A stretch of DNA of 37,097 nt from CAZXVW01 sp964644025 (GCA_964644025.1 CAZXVW010000015.1:1-37097), one strand, 5' to 3'; counted from the stretch's first letter, positions 9,172 through 17,538 are shown. A program made the numbers and translations. The notes: a model not told the origin generated them from the sequence alone.

Positions 9172-10059
9172 TCAGGCAGCCGCCAGGGCCGCCCGCATCT
9201 GGTCGACGCTGGCGATCAGGCTGGCGACCGGGTCCCGCGTGGGCAGGTACTCCATGGCGATGTAGCCCTCGAACCCCGTCTCCTCGATCGCCTGGTAAAC
9301 CTTCGGGTAGTCGATCGTCCCGGTGCCGGGCTCGTGACGGCCGGGGACATCGGCGACATGAAAAACCTCGGCATAGGGCGCGGCCTGGCGAATGGCATCC
9401 AGCACGCTTCCGGTTTCTACCTGCTCGTGGTAGATATCGAACAACAGCCGCAGATGAGGGCTGTCCACCTCGCGGATCAGCTTGAGCGCTTCCCCGCAGG
9501 TGCTCAGGAAGGGACCGGGGTTCGCGATCTTGCTGTTCAACGGCTCGAGCAAGACCTTGACGCCGGCTTTCTCGGCCAGCTCGGCGCAGCGCTTCGAGCT
9601 TTCCAGGAGGCTGGCGTACTGCTGGCGGCGCGGCCGGCCGGGCATGGCCAGCCCGCTGATCAGCAACAGCATCGGGGCGTGCAGCTTCCGGGCACAGCCG
9701 ATGTTCTTCCGCACTTCCCGCAGCAGGTTGTCCCGCTGGGCCGGGTCCACCATGGAGACCGGCATCTTTTTCCATCCGGGAACGGCGCTGATGAGGTCGA
9801 TTCCCAACCGGAAGGATCCAAGAAGCTTGTTGACGCGGGCGATATCGGCATCCGTCCAGCCGCTGTACTCACCGACCAGCTCGACCGACTGAATCCCGGC
9901 GCGCGCCGCCGTCTCCAGCTTGTGCTCGAAGGAACCTTTCAAGGTCCACAGCATTACCGAGGACGTAATCTTCGCCTTCTTCGGGGGAGGGGTTTGCGCC
10001 CGTCCGGCGGCGGCCAGCAGGGAAGTGGAGGCCGCCTGGAGAAAGATCCGTCGTCTCAT
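9172..10059 (-). CDS. Hydroxypyruvate-isomerase-like TIM-barrel protein with Tat-like leader
   Basis: The 295-residue protein belongs to the xylose-isomerase-like / AP-endonuclease-2 TIM-barrel family. The segment DVPGRHEPGTG is typical of hydroxypyruvate isomerase (Hyi). The expected metal ligands are visible in LLEPLN, LLFDIYHEQ, VFHVADV and AMEYLP. The N-terminus MRRRIFLQAASTSLLAAAGR is a twin-arginine-type signal, so the enzyme is probably exported folded, unlike cytoplasmic Hyi of Enterobacteria. Start: ATG at 10059 is preferred; GTG codons at 10062 and 10065 are in frame and no clear ribosome binding site separates them. The gene is convergent with the tRNA. The exact substrate is uncertain, since many acidobacterial paralogues act on other keto-sugars. 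Confidence 0.8.
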   Translation of the reverse strand: MRRRIFLQAASTSLLAAAGRAQTPPPKKAKITSSVMLWTLKGSFEHKLETAARAGIQSVELVGEYSGWTDADIARVNKLLGSFRLGIDLISAVPGWKKMPVSMVDPAQRDNLLREVRKNIGCARKLHAPMLLLISGLAMPGRPRRQQYASLLESSKRCAELAEKAGVKVLLEPLNSKIANPGPFLSTCGEALKLIREVDSPHLRLLFDIYHEQVETGSVLDAIRQAAPYAEVFHVADVPGRHEPGTGTIDYPKVYQAIEETGFEGYIAMEYLPTRDPVASLIASVDQMRAALAAA

Positions 10060-10123
10060 CACCACGCCGTCAGGATAGCGGCGCCCGGGGCGGCAGTCAA
10101 GCGCAGCGGGGATGGCCGGGCCG

Positions 10124-10132
10124 TGTTATTCT
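10124..10132 (+). promoter_or_regulatory. Extended -10 element upstream of trpE(G)
   Basis: TGT followed by TATTCT places transcription start near 10139. This lies downstream of an in-frame ATG at 10112, which argues that the ATG is not used and supports the GTG start at 10175. Confidence 0.4.
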
Positions 10133-10174
10133 GAAAAGCTCCGCCGTGCCGGCGGCCGGCATCGGGGGTATTTC

Positions 10175-12328
10175 GTGCGTGTGTCTCAATTCATAACCCG
10201 CAGCGGCATCACGGTGGTGCGCAAGCTGAGCCGCCTTCCTTATAAGCGAGGGCTGAAAGGCCTCCTGCACCAGCTCGATGACAACCGGGGCATTTACCTT
10301 TCCTCCGGCTACGAGTATCCGGGACGGTACTCGCGATGGGACATCGCCTCGGTTTGTCCGCCACTCGAAATCATCGCCTTCGAACGCAAGGTCGAGTTCC
10401 GGCCCCTGAACCGCCGGGGCAAAGTATTGAACCGGATCCTGCTGCCCATCCTCGAACCTCACCCGCACTGGGAAATCCTCGAAGCCGTGGACGGGTCTCT
10501 GCGCGGCATCCTGAAGCCGTTGCCCGCCCTGTTCCCCGAAGAAGAGCGGAGCCGCCAGCCCTCGGTGTTTTCCGTACTTCGGGCGCTGATCGAGGAGTTC
10601 CGCGCCGGCAAGGACCCGCACCTGGCCCTGGTCGGCGCGTTCGGCTTCGACCTGCTGTACCGCTTTGACCCGATCGAACCGCGACTGCCGCGGGAACGAA
10701 CCAAGGACCTGCACTTGTTCTTCTGCGACGACATCTGCTTCATGGATCGCAAGAAGGAAATCATCGAACGATTCCAGTACGACTTCATCCATGGCGAATT
10801 GAGCACCGTTTCCCTCCCCCGCACCGGCGAGACCGTGCCGGGGCCGCCGCGGCTGCCGCCGGCCGCGATTGTCTCGGACCACACGCCGGAAGAGTACATG
10901 AAAAAGGTGGAAACGGTGCGCGCCGGGATGCGCCGGGGAGAATACTTCGAAGTGGTTCTGCGGCAAACCTTCCGCACCCCTTACGCGGGCAAGCCCTCCG
11001 CGTTGTTCAAACGCATCCAGGTGGCCAGCCCGAGTCCATACGAGTTTTTCCTGCAGCTCGGCGATGAACAACTGGTGGGCGCTTCGCCGGAGATGTTCGT
11101 CCGGGTTGAGGGCCGGCAGATCGAAACCAGCCCGATTTCGGGCACGGCGAAACGAACGGGCGACCCGTTGCGCGACGCCGACAATATCCGGGACTTGCTG
11201 GCCTCGCCCAAGGAGGAGTCCGAACTGACGATGTGCACCGACGTGGACCGCAACGACAAGTCGCGCGTCTCGGTGCCGGGCTCGGTCAAGGTCATCGGCC
11301 GGCGGCTGATCGAAGCCTATGCCGGCGTGTTCCACACCGTGGACCAGGTGGTGGGCACGCTTGCCGAAGGCTTTGATTCACTGGATGCGTTCCTGACGCA
11401 TATGTGGTCGGTCACCATGATCGGCGCCCCTAAGAAGGCCGCCGCGCAGGCAATTGAAAACCTGGAGAAGAGCGCCCGGGGATGGTACGGCGGGGCGGTC
11501 GGAATGCTTTCGCTCAACGGCGACATGAACACGGGAATCCTCATCCGTGCCGTCCACCTAAGAGACGGAATGGCGGAATACCCGGTGGGGGCCACGCTGC
11601 TCTACGATTCGGTACCCGAGAACGAAGAGCGGGAGACGCGCCTGAAGGCCACCAGTTTTTTCCGAGCCATCCGGGAGGAGGCCGCGCCCGTCGAAGTCAG
11701 GCGGGAGCCGCGGGAGCGCCCCGGGGCCGGGGTGAAACTCCTCCTGGTGGATAACGATGACTGCTTTATCCATACGCTGGCGAACTACGCCCGGCAAACC
11801 GGCGCCGCCGTGGTCACCTACCGGGCTGGGTTCCCGCTGGAACTGTTCGACAAACTCGATCCGGACCTGGTGCTCATTTCGCCCGGACCAGGGCGCCCCG
11901 AAGATTTCGGCGTGCCCGCGCTCATCCGGCACGCGGCCCGGCTCAAGATACCGGTCTTCGGGGTCTGCCTGGGACTGCAAGGGGCCGTGGAGGCATTCGG
12001 GGGAAAGCTGGGCGTGCTGGACTATCCGATGCACGGGAAACCCTCCATCGTGCGCCACCATGGGAAGGGGGTTTTCGCGGGGCTGCCGGAACGATTCAAG
12101 GCTGGCCGTTACCACTCGCTGTACGCCCTGCGGGAGAAGCTTCCCGATTGCCTGGAAATCACGGCGGAATCCGACGACGGCGTCATCATGGGGATCCGGC
12201 ACCGCGAACTCCCTATCGAGGCAGTGCAATTCCATCCGGAATCGATCCTCACTCTGGACCGGGACTGCGGGCTGCGGCTGATACAGAACGTGGTCCGGCT
12301 CTACGGCCACGCAAGAAAGCGACGCTAG
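10175..12328 (+). CDS. trpE(G): Fused anthranilate synthase TrpE(G), components I and II
   Basis: This enzyme makes anthranilate from chorismate and glutamine, the first step of tryptophan synthesis. The 717-residue chain carries a chorismate-binding half with hallmark stretches (SPSPYEFFLQLGDEQLVGAS, SPISGTAKRTGDP, MCTDVDRNDKSRV, IGAPKKAAAQAIE). Its class I glutamine amidotransferase half has GVCLGLQG (nucleophile Cys near 597) and VQFHPES (His/Glu near 686). The sequence closely follows the fused TrpE(G) of Rhizobium-type alphaproteobacteria rather than separate trpE and trpG. GTG 10175 has GGGGG seven to eleven bases upstream; GTG 10181 and ATG 10112 are alternatives. No other trp gene is in the window, and no leader peptide with tandem Trp codons is seen. 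Confidence 0.92.
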   Translation: MRVSQFITRSGITVVRKLSRLPYKRGLKGLLHQLDDNRGIYLSSGYEYPGRYSRWDIASVCPPLEIIAFERKVEFRPLNRRGKVLNRILLPILEPHPHWEILEAVDGSLRGILKPLPALFPEEERSRQPSVFSVLRALIEEFRAGKDPHLALVGAFGFDLLYRFDPIEPRLPRERTKDLHLFFCDDICFMDRKKEIIERFQYDFIHGELSTVSLPRTGETVPGPPRLPPAAIVSDHTPEEYMKKVETVRAGMRRGEYFEVVLRQTFRTPYAGKPSALFKRIQVASPSPYEFFLQLGDEQLVGASPEMFVRVEGRQIETSPISGTAKRTGDPLRDADNIRDLLASPKEESELTMCTDVDRNDKSRVSVPGSVKVIGRRLIEAYAGVFHTVDQVVGTLAEGFDSLDAFLTHMWSVTMIGAPKKAAAQAIENLEKSARGWYGGAVGMLSLNGDMNTGILIRAVHLRDGMAEYPVGATLLYDSVPENEERETRLKATSFFRAIREEAAPVEVRREPRERPGAGVKLLLVDNDDCFIHTLANYARQTGAAVVTYRAGFPLELFDKLDPDLVLISPGPGRPEDFGVPALIRHAARLKIPVFGVCLGLQGAVEAFGGKLGVLDYPMHGKPSIVRHHGKGVFAGLPERFKAGRYHSLYALREKLPDCLEITAESDDGVIMGIRHRELPIEAVQFHPESILTLDRDCGLRLIQNVVRLYGHARKRR

Positions 12329-12388
12329 TACGGCTGGCGCCAGGCCGGTTGCGGCCGGCCGGCCACGCGTTCCATACTGAGGGAGAGG

Positions 12389-12502
12389 ATGGCCGACCCA
12401 GGAGACATCATCTATATTCTGTTCCTGGTGGTTTGTATCTGGCTCGCTCTCTACTTCGATGACAACGATGGGGGTGGGAAACGGGCGCGAATCCCAGCAT
12501 GA
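12389..12502 (+). CDS. 37-residue single-TM microprotein upstream of hpnE
   Basis: A short open frame starts with ATG at 12389 and ends with TGA at 12500-12502; the next base begins the ATG of hpnE. It is preceded by a purine-rich AGGGAGAGG that can act as a ribosome binding site, though close to the start. The product begins MADPGDIIYILFLVVCIW, has one hydrophobic helix (about residues 7-23), then the acidic DDND and a Gly/Lys/Arg-rich tail ending RIPA. The tight TGA-ATG junction suggests translational coupling with hpnE, whose enzyme acts on membrane lipids. I do not recognise a family. The alternative is a non-functional upstream ORF. Confidence 0.6.
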   Translation: MADPGDIIYILFLVVCIWLALYFDDNDGGGKRARIPA

Positions 12503-13819
12503 ATGCCAAGCGGGATCATCATCGGCGGCGGCCTGGCGGGTCTGGCTTGTGCCGCTGCGCTGGCTGAAACCGGTTTTCGCGTTCAACTGGTTGAAGCCAG
12601 GGGATTTCTGGGCGGCCGGGCCACTTCTTATCCCGCCCCGGGATCCGGACAGATCATCGATAACTGCCCGCACATCTTACTGCGGTGCTGCCGGAACCTG
12701 TTAGATTTCTACCAGAGGTTGGGGAGCGGTTCGCAAATCCGTTTCCACCGGCAGCTTCACTTTCTCGAATCCGGCGGTCGGCTTTCCCGATTCCAGGCCG
12801 GCGCTCTGCCGGCGCCGCTTCAGTTCACCGGTTCCTTCCTGCGGTTGCGCTTCCTGGGCCCGGGCGACAAGCTGGCGATCGCGCGCGGTTTGCGGGCGCT
12901 CGCCCGGGAGCGGCGTGAACGGGATGATCTGGACCGTATCACGATGCTCGACTGGTTGCGCGGGAAGCGCCAGAGCCCGCGCGCGATCCAGCGCTTCTGG
13001 CGGCCGGTTCTGGTCAGTGCGGTGAACGAGGAGCTGGACCGGATGGCGGCAGCGCACGGCTTCCAGGTGATGTGGCTCGGATTTCTGGCCAGCCGGCGCG
13101 GCTATGAGCTGGGCGTCCCGCAGGTCCCGCTGGGCGAGTTGTGCCATCTCCGGAGATGGTCGAGGTGGCCCGAGGCCACCGTGGAACTGCACGCGGCGGC
13201 GGACCACCTGGTGATCCAGGGGGACCGGGTGGTGAGCGCGCTGGTGAACGGGACGGCGCGCCGCGCCGATTTCTACGTCCTGGCTGTCCCTTTCCATCGT
13301 CTGCCCGAGCTGGCGCCCGAGGTGGGCTTCGATCCAGGGGCCTGGGAATACTCGCCGATCACCGCGATTCACCTGTGGTTCGATCGCCCGGTGACTGAAC
13401 TGCCCCACGCGGCGCTGCTCGACCGGACTATCCAGTGGTTCTTCTCCAAGGAGGATGGCCGTTACTTGCAGGCCGTGGTGAGCGCTTCGCGGCGGCTGCT
13501 GCGAACGCCGCGTTCCGAGGTGGCGGCCCTGGCCGCCCGCGAGTTGGCCGAGTTTCTGCCCGGCGCCCGGGAAGCCAGGCTGGAACGGTACCACGTGGTA
13601 AAGGAAGTGCGGGCGACCTTCTCCGCCCGGCCCGGCCTGGCCCCTCTCCGGCCCCCGGCGGAAACCCGGTTCCGGAATCTCTTCCTGGCCGGGGCCTGGA
13701 CCCGGACGGGATGGCCGGCCACCATGGAAGGGGCCGTGCGCAGCGGCTACCTGGCCGCCGAAGCAGTTACCCGCGCGGCTGGACAGCCGAAGAGGTTCGT
13801 GGTGCCGGATATCGCCTAG
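12503..13819 (+). CDS. hpnE: Hydroxysqualene dehydroxylase HpnE (FAD-dependent)
   Basis: HpnE reduces hydroxysqualene to squalene in the HpnCDE route to hopanoids and carotenoid-like triterpenes. The 438-residue protein starts with the FAD dinucleotide-binding motif IIGGGLAGLACAAALAE, followed by LVEARGFLGGRATSY. The segment DNCPHILLRCCRNLLDFYQR is characteristic of HpnE. Near the C-terminus, LFLAGAWTRTGWPATMEGAV is the second FAD-contact motif of amine-oxidase-like flavoproteins. The ATG directly abuts the stop of the 37-residue ORF. The partners hpnC and hpnD, often adjacent in other genomes, are not in this window. Confidence 0.88.
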   Translation: MPSGIIIGGGLAGLACAAALAETGFRVQLVEARGFLGGRATSYPAPGSGQIIDNCPHILLRCCRNLLDFYQRLGSGSQIRFHRQLHFLESGGRLSRFQAGALPAPLQFTGSFLRLRFLGPGDKLAIARGLRALARERRERDDLDRITMLDWLRGKRQSPRAIQRFWRPVLVSAVNEELDRMAAAHGFQVMWLGFLASRRGYELGVPQVPLGELCHLRRWSRWPEATVELHAAADHLVIQGDRVVSALVNGTARRADFYVLAVPFHRLPELAPEVGFDPGAWEYSPITAIHLWFDRPVTELPHAALLDRTIQWFFSKEDGRYLQAVVSASRRLLRTPRSEVAALAARELAEFLPGAREARLERYHVVKEVRATFSARPGLAPLRPPAETRFRNLFLAGAWTRTGWPATMEGAVRSGYLAAEAVTRAAGQPKRFVVPDIA

Positions 13820-13832
13820 GGCGCCGAGCCTG

Positions 13833-13850
13833 GCGGGGACCCGCGTTTTT
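13833..13850 (+). terminator. Possible terminator after hpnE
   Basis: GCGGG (13833-13837) can pair with CCCGC (13840-13844), probably opening to a 4-bp stem with a 4-base loop. G and five Ts follow. The stem is short but the position, 14 bases after the hpnE stop, is right. Confidence 0.4.
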
Positions 13851-13875
13851 GAGGATACAGCTCAAAGCCGCGGTT

Positions 13876-13881
13876 TATACT
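13876..13881 (+). promoter_or_regulatory. -10 element TATACT very close to the next start codon
   Basis: TATACT ends six bases before the ATG at 13888, so transcription would begin at or next to the start codon, giving a leaderless mRNA. A TTGAGG at 13849-13854 is too far (21 bases) to be a convincing -35. Confidence 0.4.
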
Positions 13882-13887
13882 GGAAGC

Positions 13888-14259
13888 ATGTGGAGCAGAA
13901 GGGCGTTCTTAGGGATAGGGAGCGCGGCGCTGCCTGTTCTGGCCCGCACGCCCATGACCAGACTGCAGGTAGAAGTGACCAATCACAAGGACGAGCCGGT
14001 CCAGCGCGCCGCGGTGATCGTGCGGTTCGTCCGGGGCCGATCCATCAAGAAGTTCGGCCGGAAGAAACGCACGCAGTGGGAAATGAAAACCAACCAGGAA
14101 GGGATTGCGAAGTTCCCCTCCATGCCGCAAGGCAAGGTCTTGATCCAGGTGATCGCCGACAAGTACCAGACCTTCGGCGGTCAGTTCGATGTCAACGAGG
14201 AAGAGAAGACCATCCAGATCAAACTGAATCCTCCGCAGCCGCAATACTCGGCGCACTGA
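13888..14259 (+). CDS. Small exported protein with Tat-like leader and carboxypeptidase-regulatory-like fold
   Basis: The 123-residue product begins MWSRRAFLGIGSAALPVLA, a compact twin-arginine-type signal. The mature part is one beta-sandwich-like domain: LQVEVTNHKDEPVQRAAVIV, a very basic loop (RSIKKFGRKKRTQWEMKTN), then GIAKFPSMPQGKVLIQVIA and a final strand IQIKLNPP. This pattern (Val-rich strand, basic loop, GxAxF turn) resembles CarboxypepD_reg-like/transthyretin-type domains. Its function is unknown. The ATG at 13888 is chosen because of the signal and the -10 element six bases before it. The frame is open much farther upstream inside hpnE, but that part is an hpnE shadow. Confidence 0.7.
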   Translation: MWSRRAFLGIGSAALPVLARTPMTRLQVEVTNHKDEPVQRAAVIVRFVRGRSIKKFGRKKRTQWEMKTNQEGIAKFPSMPQGKVLIQVIADKYQTFGGQFDVNEEEKTIQIKLNPPQPQYSAH

Positions 14260-14300
14260 GAGGGGGCGCCTGGAGGAGCCGGAATTTCCCGCGCCGGGGA

Positions 14301-14681
14301 TCAGCCGGCGATGGCGATCGCATCCATTTCGACGGCCACATCCTTGGGCAACCGGGCGGCCTGGATAGCGGCCCGGGCGGGCGGCTGGTCAGGAAAATAC
14401 CGGGCGTAGACCTGATTCATGGCCGCAAAATCGTTCATATCCCTGAGGTAAACAGTCACCTTCAGAACGTCCGCCATTGAGGAGCCGCAAGCGGCGAGGA
14501 TGGCCTTGAGGTTCTCCAAAACGCGTTCGGTTTGAACGGCGACGTCTCCACCGACGAGATCGCCGGAGGCCGGATCCATGGGAATCTGGCCGCTCACATA
14601 CGCAATGCCGTCGTGGACCACGGCTTGGGAATAGGGGCCGATTGCCTGAGGGGCTTTGTTGGTAGCGATGATCTGCTTCAT
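14301..14681 (-). CDS. ridA: RidA-family reactive intermediate (imine) deaminase
   Basis: RidA hydrolyses reactive enamines/imines released by PLP enzymes and so protects other PLP enzymes. The 126-residue length is typical of this trimeric cytoplasmic family. Diagnostic stretches are APQAIGPYSQAVVHDGIAYV, SGQIPMDPASGDLV and the C-terminal PPARAAIQAARLPKDVAVEM, with the substrate-binding Arg near 105 and the conserved Glu near 120. The ATG overlaps the TGA of pyrD by four bases, so translation is coupled. It sits convergent to the 13888 gene. Confidence 0.92.
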   Translation of the reverse strand: MKQIIATNKAPQAIGPYSQAVVHDGIAYVSGQIPMDPASGDLVGGDVAVQTERVLENLKAILAACGSSMADVLKVTVYLRDMNDFAAMNQVYARYFPDQPPARAAIQAARLPKDVAVEMDAIAIAG

Positions 14682-15610
14682 GATGTCGTCTCTCCGAACT
14701 GCAGCGTGCCGATGATGTCGGTGACGCGGGAAACCTTCTCCCGCCGCAGGAATTGGTCCAGTTCGCCGGCGATGCGCGCCGTGGCGGCCGGGTCCCAGAA
14801 GCTGGCCGTGCCGACTTGAACGGCGCTGGCGCCGGCCACCAGGAATTCGGCTGCGTCCTCACCGGTGGCGATCCCGCCGAGCCCAATGACCGGGATGCGC
14901 ACGGCCTGGGCCGCTTCGTACACCATACGCAAAGCGATGGGCTTGATGGCTGGTCCGGAAAGGCCGCCAAAGCCGGCTCCGAGCCGGGGGCGGCGCCGCC
15001 GGGCATCCACGGCCAGGGCGCGGAAGGTGTTGACCAGCGAGACCGCGTCGGCGCCCGCTTCCTCGGCGGCCCTCGCCAGGGGCTGGATGTCGGCCACGTT
15101 CGGGGAAAGTTTCACGATGAGAGGACGGGTGGAAACCTTTCGCGCCACCTCCACCAGGCCGGCGAGCAGTGACGGCTCCGAGGAGAAGTAAATTCCGCCG
15201 CGCTCGGTGTTCGGGCAGGAAACGTTCAGCTCGTAGCCGGCCAAGCCATCGGCCTCCTCGAGCACCCGGAGCACTTCCTCGTAGTCCTCCCGGGTGTAGC
15301 CGAACACGTTGGCGAAAATAGCGGTGTCAAGTCGCCGTAGACCGGGCAGCTTTTCGGCCACAAAGGCCCGCACGCCAATATTCTGCAAGCCCACGGAGTT
15401 GATCATTCCAGCCTCGGTCTCCCACAACCGGGGCGGGGGGTTGCCCGCCATCGGCTCCCGGGACAAACCTTTCACGATCAATCCCCCGACGGCGCTCCAA
15501 TCGATAAGCCCGGCGAACTCGACGCCATAGGCACAGGTGCCCGAGGCGGCCAGTACAGGATTGCGCAGTTCGATTCCACACAAGGAGGCGGCCAGGCGAT
15601 CAGAAGCCAT
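14678..15610 (-). CDS. pyrD: Dihydroorotate dehydrogenase, class 1B catalytic subunit
   Basis: PyrD oxidises dihydroorotate to orotate in pyrimidine synthesis. The 310-residue protein has an FMN-binding TIM barrel. The catalytic base is Cys132 in NVSCPNTERGG, as in class 1 enzymes (class 2 has Ser). Other family stretches are RNPVLAASGTCAYGVEF, LIVKLSPNVADI and the phosphate-binding IPVIGLGGIATGEDA. Class 1B enzymes use an electron-transfer partner PyrK, which is not in the window. The ATG at 15610 has a good Shine-Dalgarno (GGGGGAG, 15614-15620); an in-frame TTG at 15631 is rejected. It heads a two-gene unit with ridA. Confidence 0.92.
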   Translation of the reverse strand: MASDRLAASLCGIELRNPVLAASGTCAYGVEFAGLIDWSAVGGLIVKGLSREPMAGNPPPRLWETEAGMINSVGLQNIGVRAFVAEKLPGLRRLDTAIFANVFGYTREDYEEVLRVLEEADGLAGYELNVSCPNTERGGIYFSSEPSLLAGLVEVARKVSTRPLIVKLSPNVADIQPLARAAEEAGADAVSLVNTFRALAVDARRRRPRLGAGFGGLSGPAIKPIALRMVYEAAQAVRIPVIGLGGIATGEDAAEFLVAGASAVQVGTASFWDPAATARIAGELDQFLRREKVSRVTDIIGTLQFGETTS

Positions 15611-15680
15611 GCTCTCCCCCACGGATACCAATGCGTTTTCCGCAGACCGATCCGAGTCCGGCAGCCGTCACGTACTCATC

Positions 15681-15689
15681 AGTCTAGCA
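15681..15689 (-). promoter_or_regulatory. Extended -10 element of pyrD-ridA
   Basis: On the minus strand TGC precedes TAGACT, the same core as upstream of tRNA-Arg. Transcription would start near 15674, leaving a leader of about 65 bases before the pyrD ATG. Confidence 0.4.
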
Positions 15690-15837
15690 GAACCGGTCCA
15701 TCGTACCCGGTGGAAGCGTGGGGAAGCGGGCCGCCTGGTTCAGCCGAGCAGCGCGCCGAGGTACTAGAGTCAAAAATCCGTAGTCCTAAGCAAAATGCCG
15801 GATAGGCTGGAGGCGCCATCCAGGCCAACATAGTAAC

Positions 15838-17538
15838 GTGGAGTCCCAGCCTCTGAACAGTACCGGCCTGCCAGCACGGGCGCGACGCCGCTCTCTGGCG
15901 CGAAGGTATTCTATCTTCACGGGGTTATTGCTAGCCTACGTCATCTTTATCTTCCTCGCCTACGACGTTTCCGTCAGTACGTTCAACCCGGTGAAAGCCA
16001 CGGCGTTAGCCCTGGTGGCATTGCTGATTCCTGGGGCAATCGCCCACTACACTGGCCGGGTGCTCGCCCGGCCGCTCCACCTTCTGCAAGAGGGGATCAC
16101 GGCGGTTCGGCAGGGCCGGCTCGAACCGATCCAGGTGAGCCGAACGGGCGATGAGATCGAGTTCGTCGGAGAAAGCTTCAACGCAATGATCAAGGATCTG
16201 GCGGCGAGCCGGGACCAGATCCGCCAGTACCAGGAGTCTCTCGAGGAACGTATCCGGGAACGCACACGAGCGCTGGAAGAGGTGTCCAAGAAAGCGCTGG
16301 CGGCGAGCCAGGCTAAAAGCGAGTTTCTTGCCAACATGTCTCACGAACTCCGGACTCCGATGAGCGGGGTTCTGGGAATGATCGACATGGTTCTTGACAG
16401 CGAGCTGGATCCGGAGCAACGGGAACATCTGCTCACGGCGAAGAGCTGCGCCAACACGCTGTTGGCTTTGATGAACGACGTACTCGATCTGTCGAAGATC
16501 GAGGCCGGAAAGATGGTCCTGGAGGATGTGCCTTTCCACTTGCGGCCGCTGATTCAGGAGTGCGTGAAGTCGATGCTCCCCCGGGCGCGGCAGAAGGGAA
16601 TCAGCGTCCGCCCGGTGGTGACGCCTGCGGTTCCGGCCAGAATCAGCGGGGACCCGCTCCGCCTGCGGCAAATCCTGACGAACCTGCTGAGCAACGCGGT
16701 GAAGTTTACCGAGCAGGGCTGGGTGGAGGTTCGGGTGGACGCGGAGGGTGCGGACGCCGCCGGGCGGCGGGAACTCATTATCGAAGTCACTGACACGGGC
16801 ACAGGGATTCCGGCGGAAAAACTGCCAACCATCTTCGAGGAGTTCACGCAGGCCGACGGGAGCATCAGCCGCAGATATGGCGGCACCGGGCTGGGGCTGG
16901 CTATCACGCGGAAGCTGGTGGAGATGCACGGCGGGAGAATCTCAGTCAGTAGCAAGCTTGGGGAAGGAAGCACATTCCGTGCTCTGATCCTGTGTAAAGC
17001 CATCGACACGCCTCCAGTGGAGAACCGAAGGGGCGCCAGGGCCCTCACCGGGCTGAAGGTGAGCGGTCCCGGCTCTGGCTCGCCGGGCACCGTGCTGGTG
17101 GTTGAGGACAACCTGGTGACCCAAAGGGTGGTGAGCGCAATCCTGAAGCAAAGAGGCTACCAGGTGAAGGCTGTCAGCGACGGCAGCGAAGCTCTGGCCG
17201 CGCTGGAGCAGACCGAGGCTTCCCTGGTGTTGATGGATATTCAGATGCCCACCCTCAACGGATTGGAGGCCACGCGATTGATTCGGCGGGAATCACGCTG
17301 GAAGAATGTGCCGATCGTGGCGATGACGGCGCATGCCATGAGGGGAGACCGGGAGCGTTGCCTCGAGGTGGGGATGGACGGCTATATTTCCAAGCCGATC
17401 AGCCGGGAGGGGCTGATCGCCGTCGTGGAGAGCTTCGCCGGCGGCCGGGTAGCCCGGAGCCAGGAGCCGGTGGGAACCTGCGAACCGGGCGGAAGTCCGC
17501 CGCGCGTGGAAGCCGTGGCTTCCGGGCAGCTTTCATAG
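15838..17538 (+). CDS. Hybrid sensor histidine kinase with receiver domain
   Basis: The 566-residue membrane protein has two TM helices (about residues 26-41 and 54-70) with almost no periplasmic loop between them. Then come a HAMP-like linker (about 72-125), a coiled coil, a HisKA domain with phospho-acceptor His169 in FLANMSHELRTPMSG, and a HATPase domain. The HATPase boxes are NLLSNAVKFTEQG (N), VTDTGTGIP (G1) and YGGTGLGLAITRKLVEMHGG (G2). The receiver (about 417-533) has Asp467 in LVLMDIQMP and Lys519 in ISKP. With so little periplasmic part it probably senses a membrane or intracellular signal. No partner regulator is adjacent. The start is a GTG without a clear ribosome binding site and is uncertain. 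It overlaps the convergent decarboxylase gene by 6 bases. Confidence 0.9.
   Translation: MESQPLNSTGLPARARRRSLARRYSIFTGLLLAYVIFIFLAYDVSVSTFNPVKATALALVALLIPGAIAHYTGRVLARPLHLLQEGITAVRQGRLEPIQVSRTGDEIEFVGESFNAMIKDLAASRDQIRQYQESLEERIRERTRALEEVSKKALAASQAKSEFLANMSHELRTPMSGVLGMIDMVLDSELDPEQREHLLTAKSCANTLLALMNDVLDLSKIEAGKMVLEDVPFHLRPLIQECVKSMLPRARQKGISVRPVVTPAVPARISGDPLRLRQILTNLLSNAVKFTEQGWVEVRVDAEGADAAGRRELIIEVTDTGTGIPAEKLPTIFEEFTQADGSISRRYGGTGLGLAITRKLVEMHGGRISVSSKLGEGSTFRALILCKAIDTPPVENRRGARALTGLKVSGPGSGSPGTVLVVEDNLVTQRVVSAILKQRGYQVKAVSDGSEALAALEQTEASLVLMDIQMPTLNGLEATRLIRRESRWKNVPIVAMTAHAMRGDRERCLEVGMDGYISKPISREGLIAVVESFAGGRVARSQEPVGTCEPGGSPPRVEAVASGQLS

Noticed and set aside
10133..10174. Trp attenuator or leader peptide before trpE(G)
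   Set aside because: The leader is only about 36 bases with no Trp codon run and no terminator/antiterminator pair.
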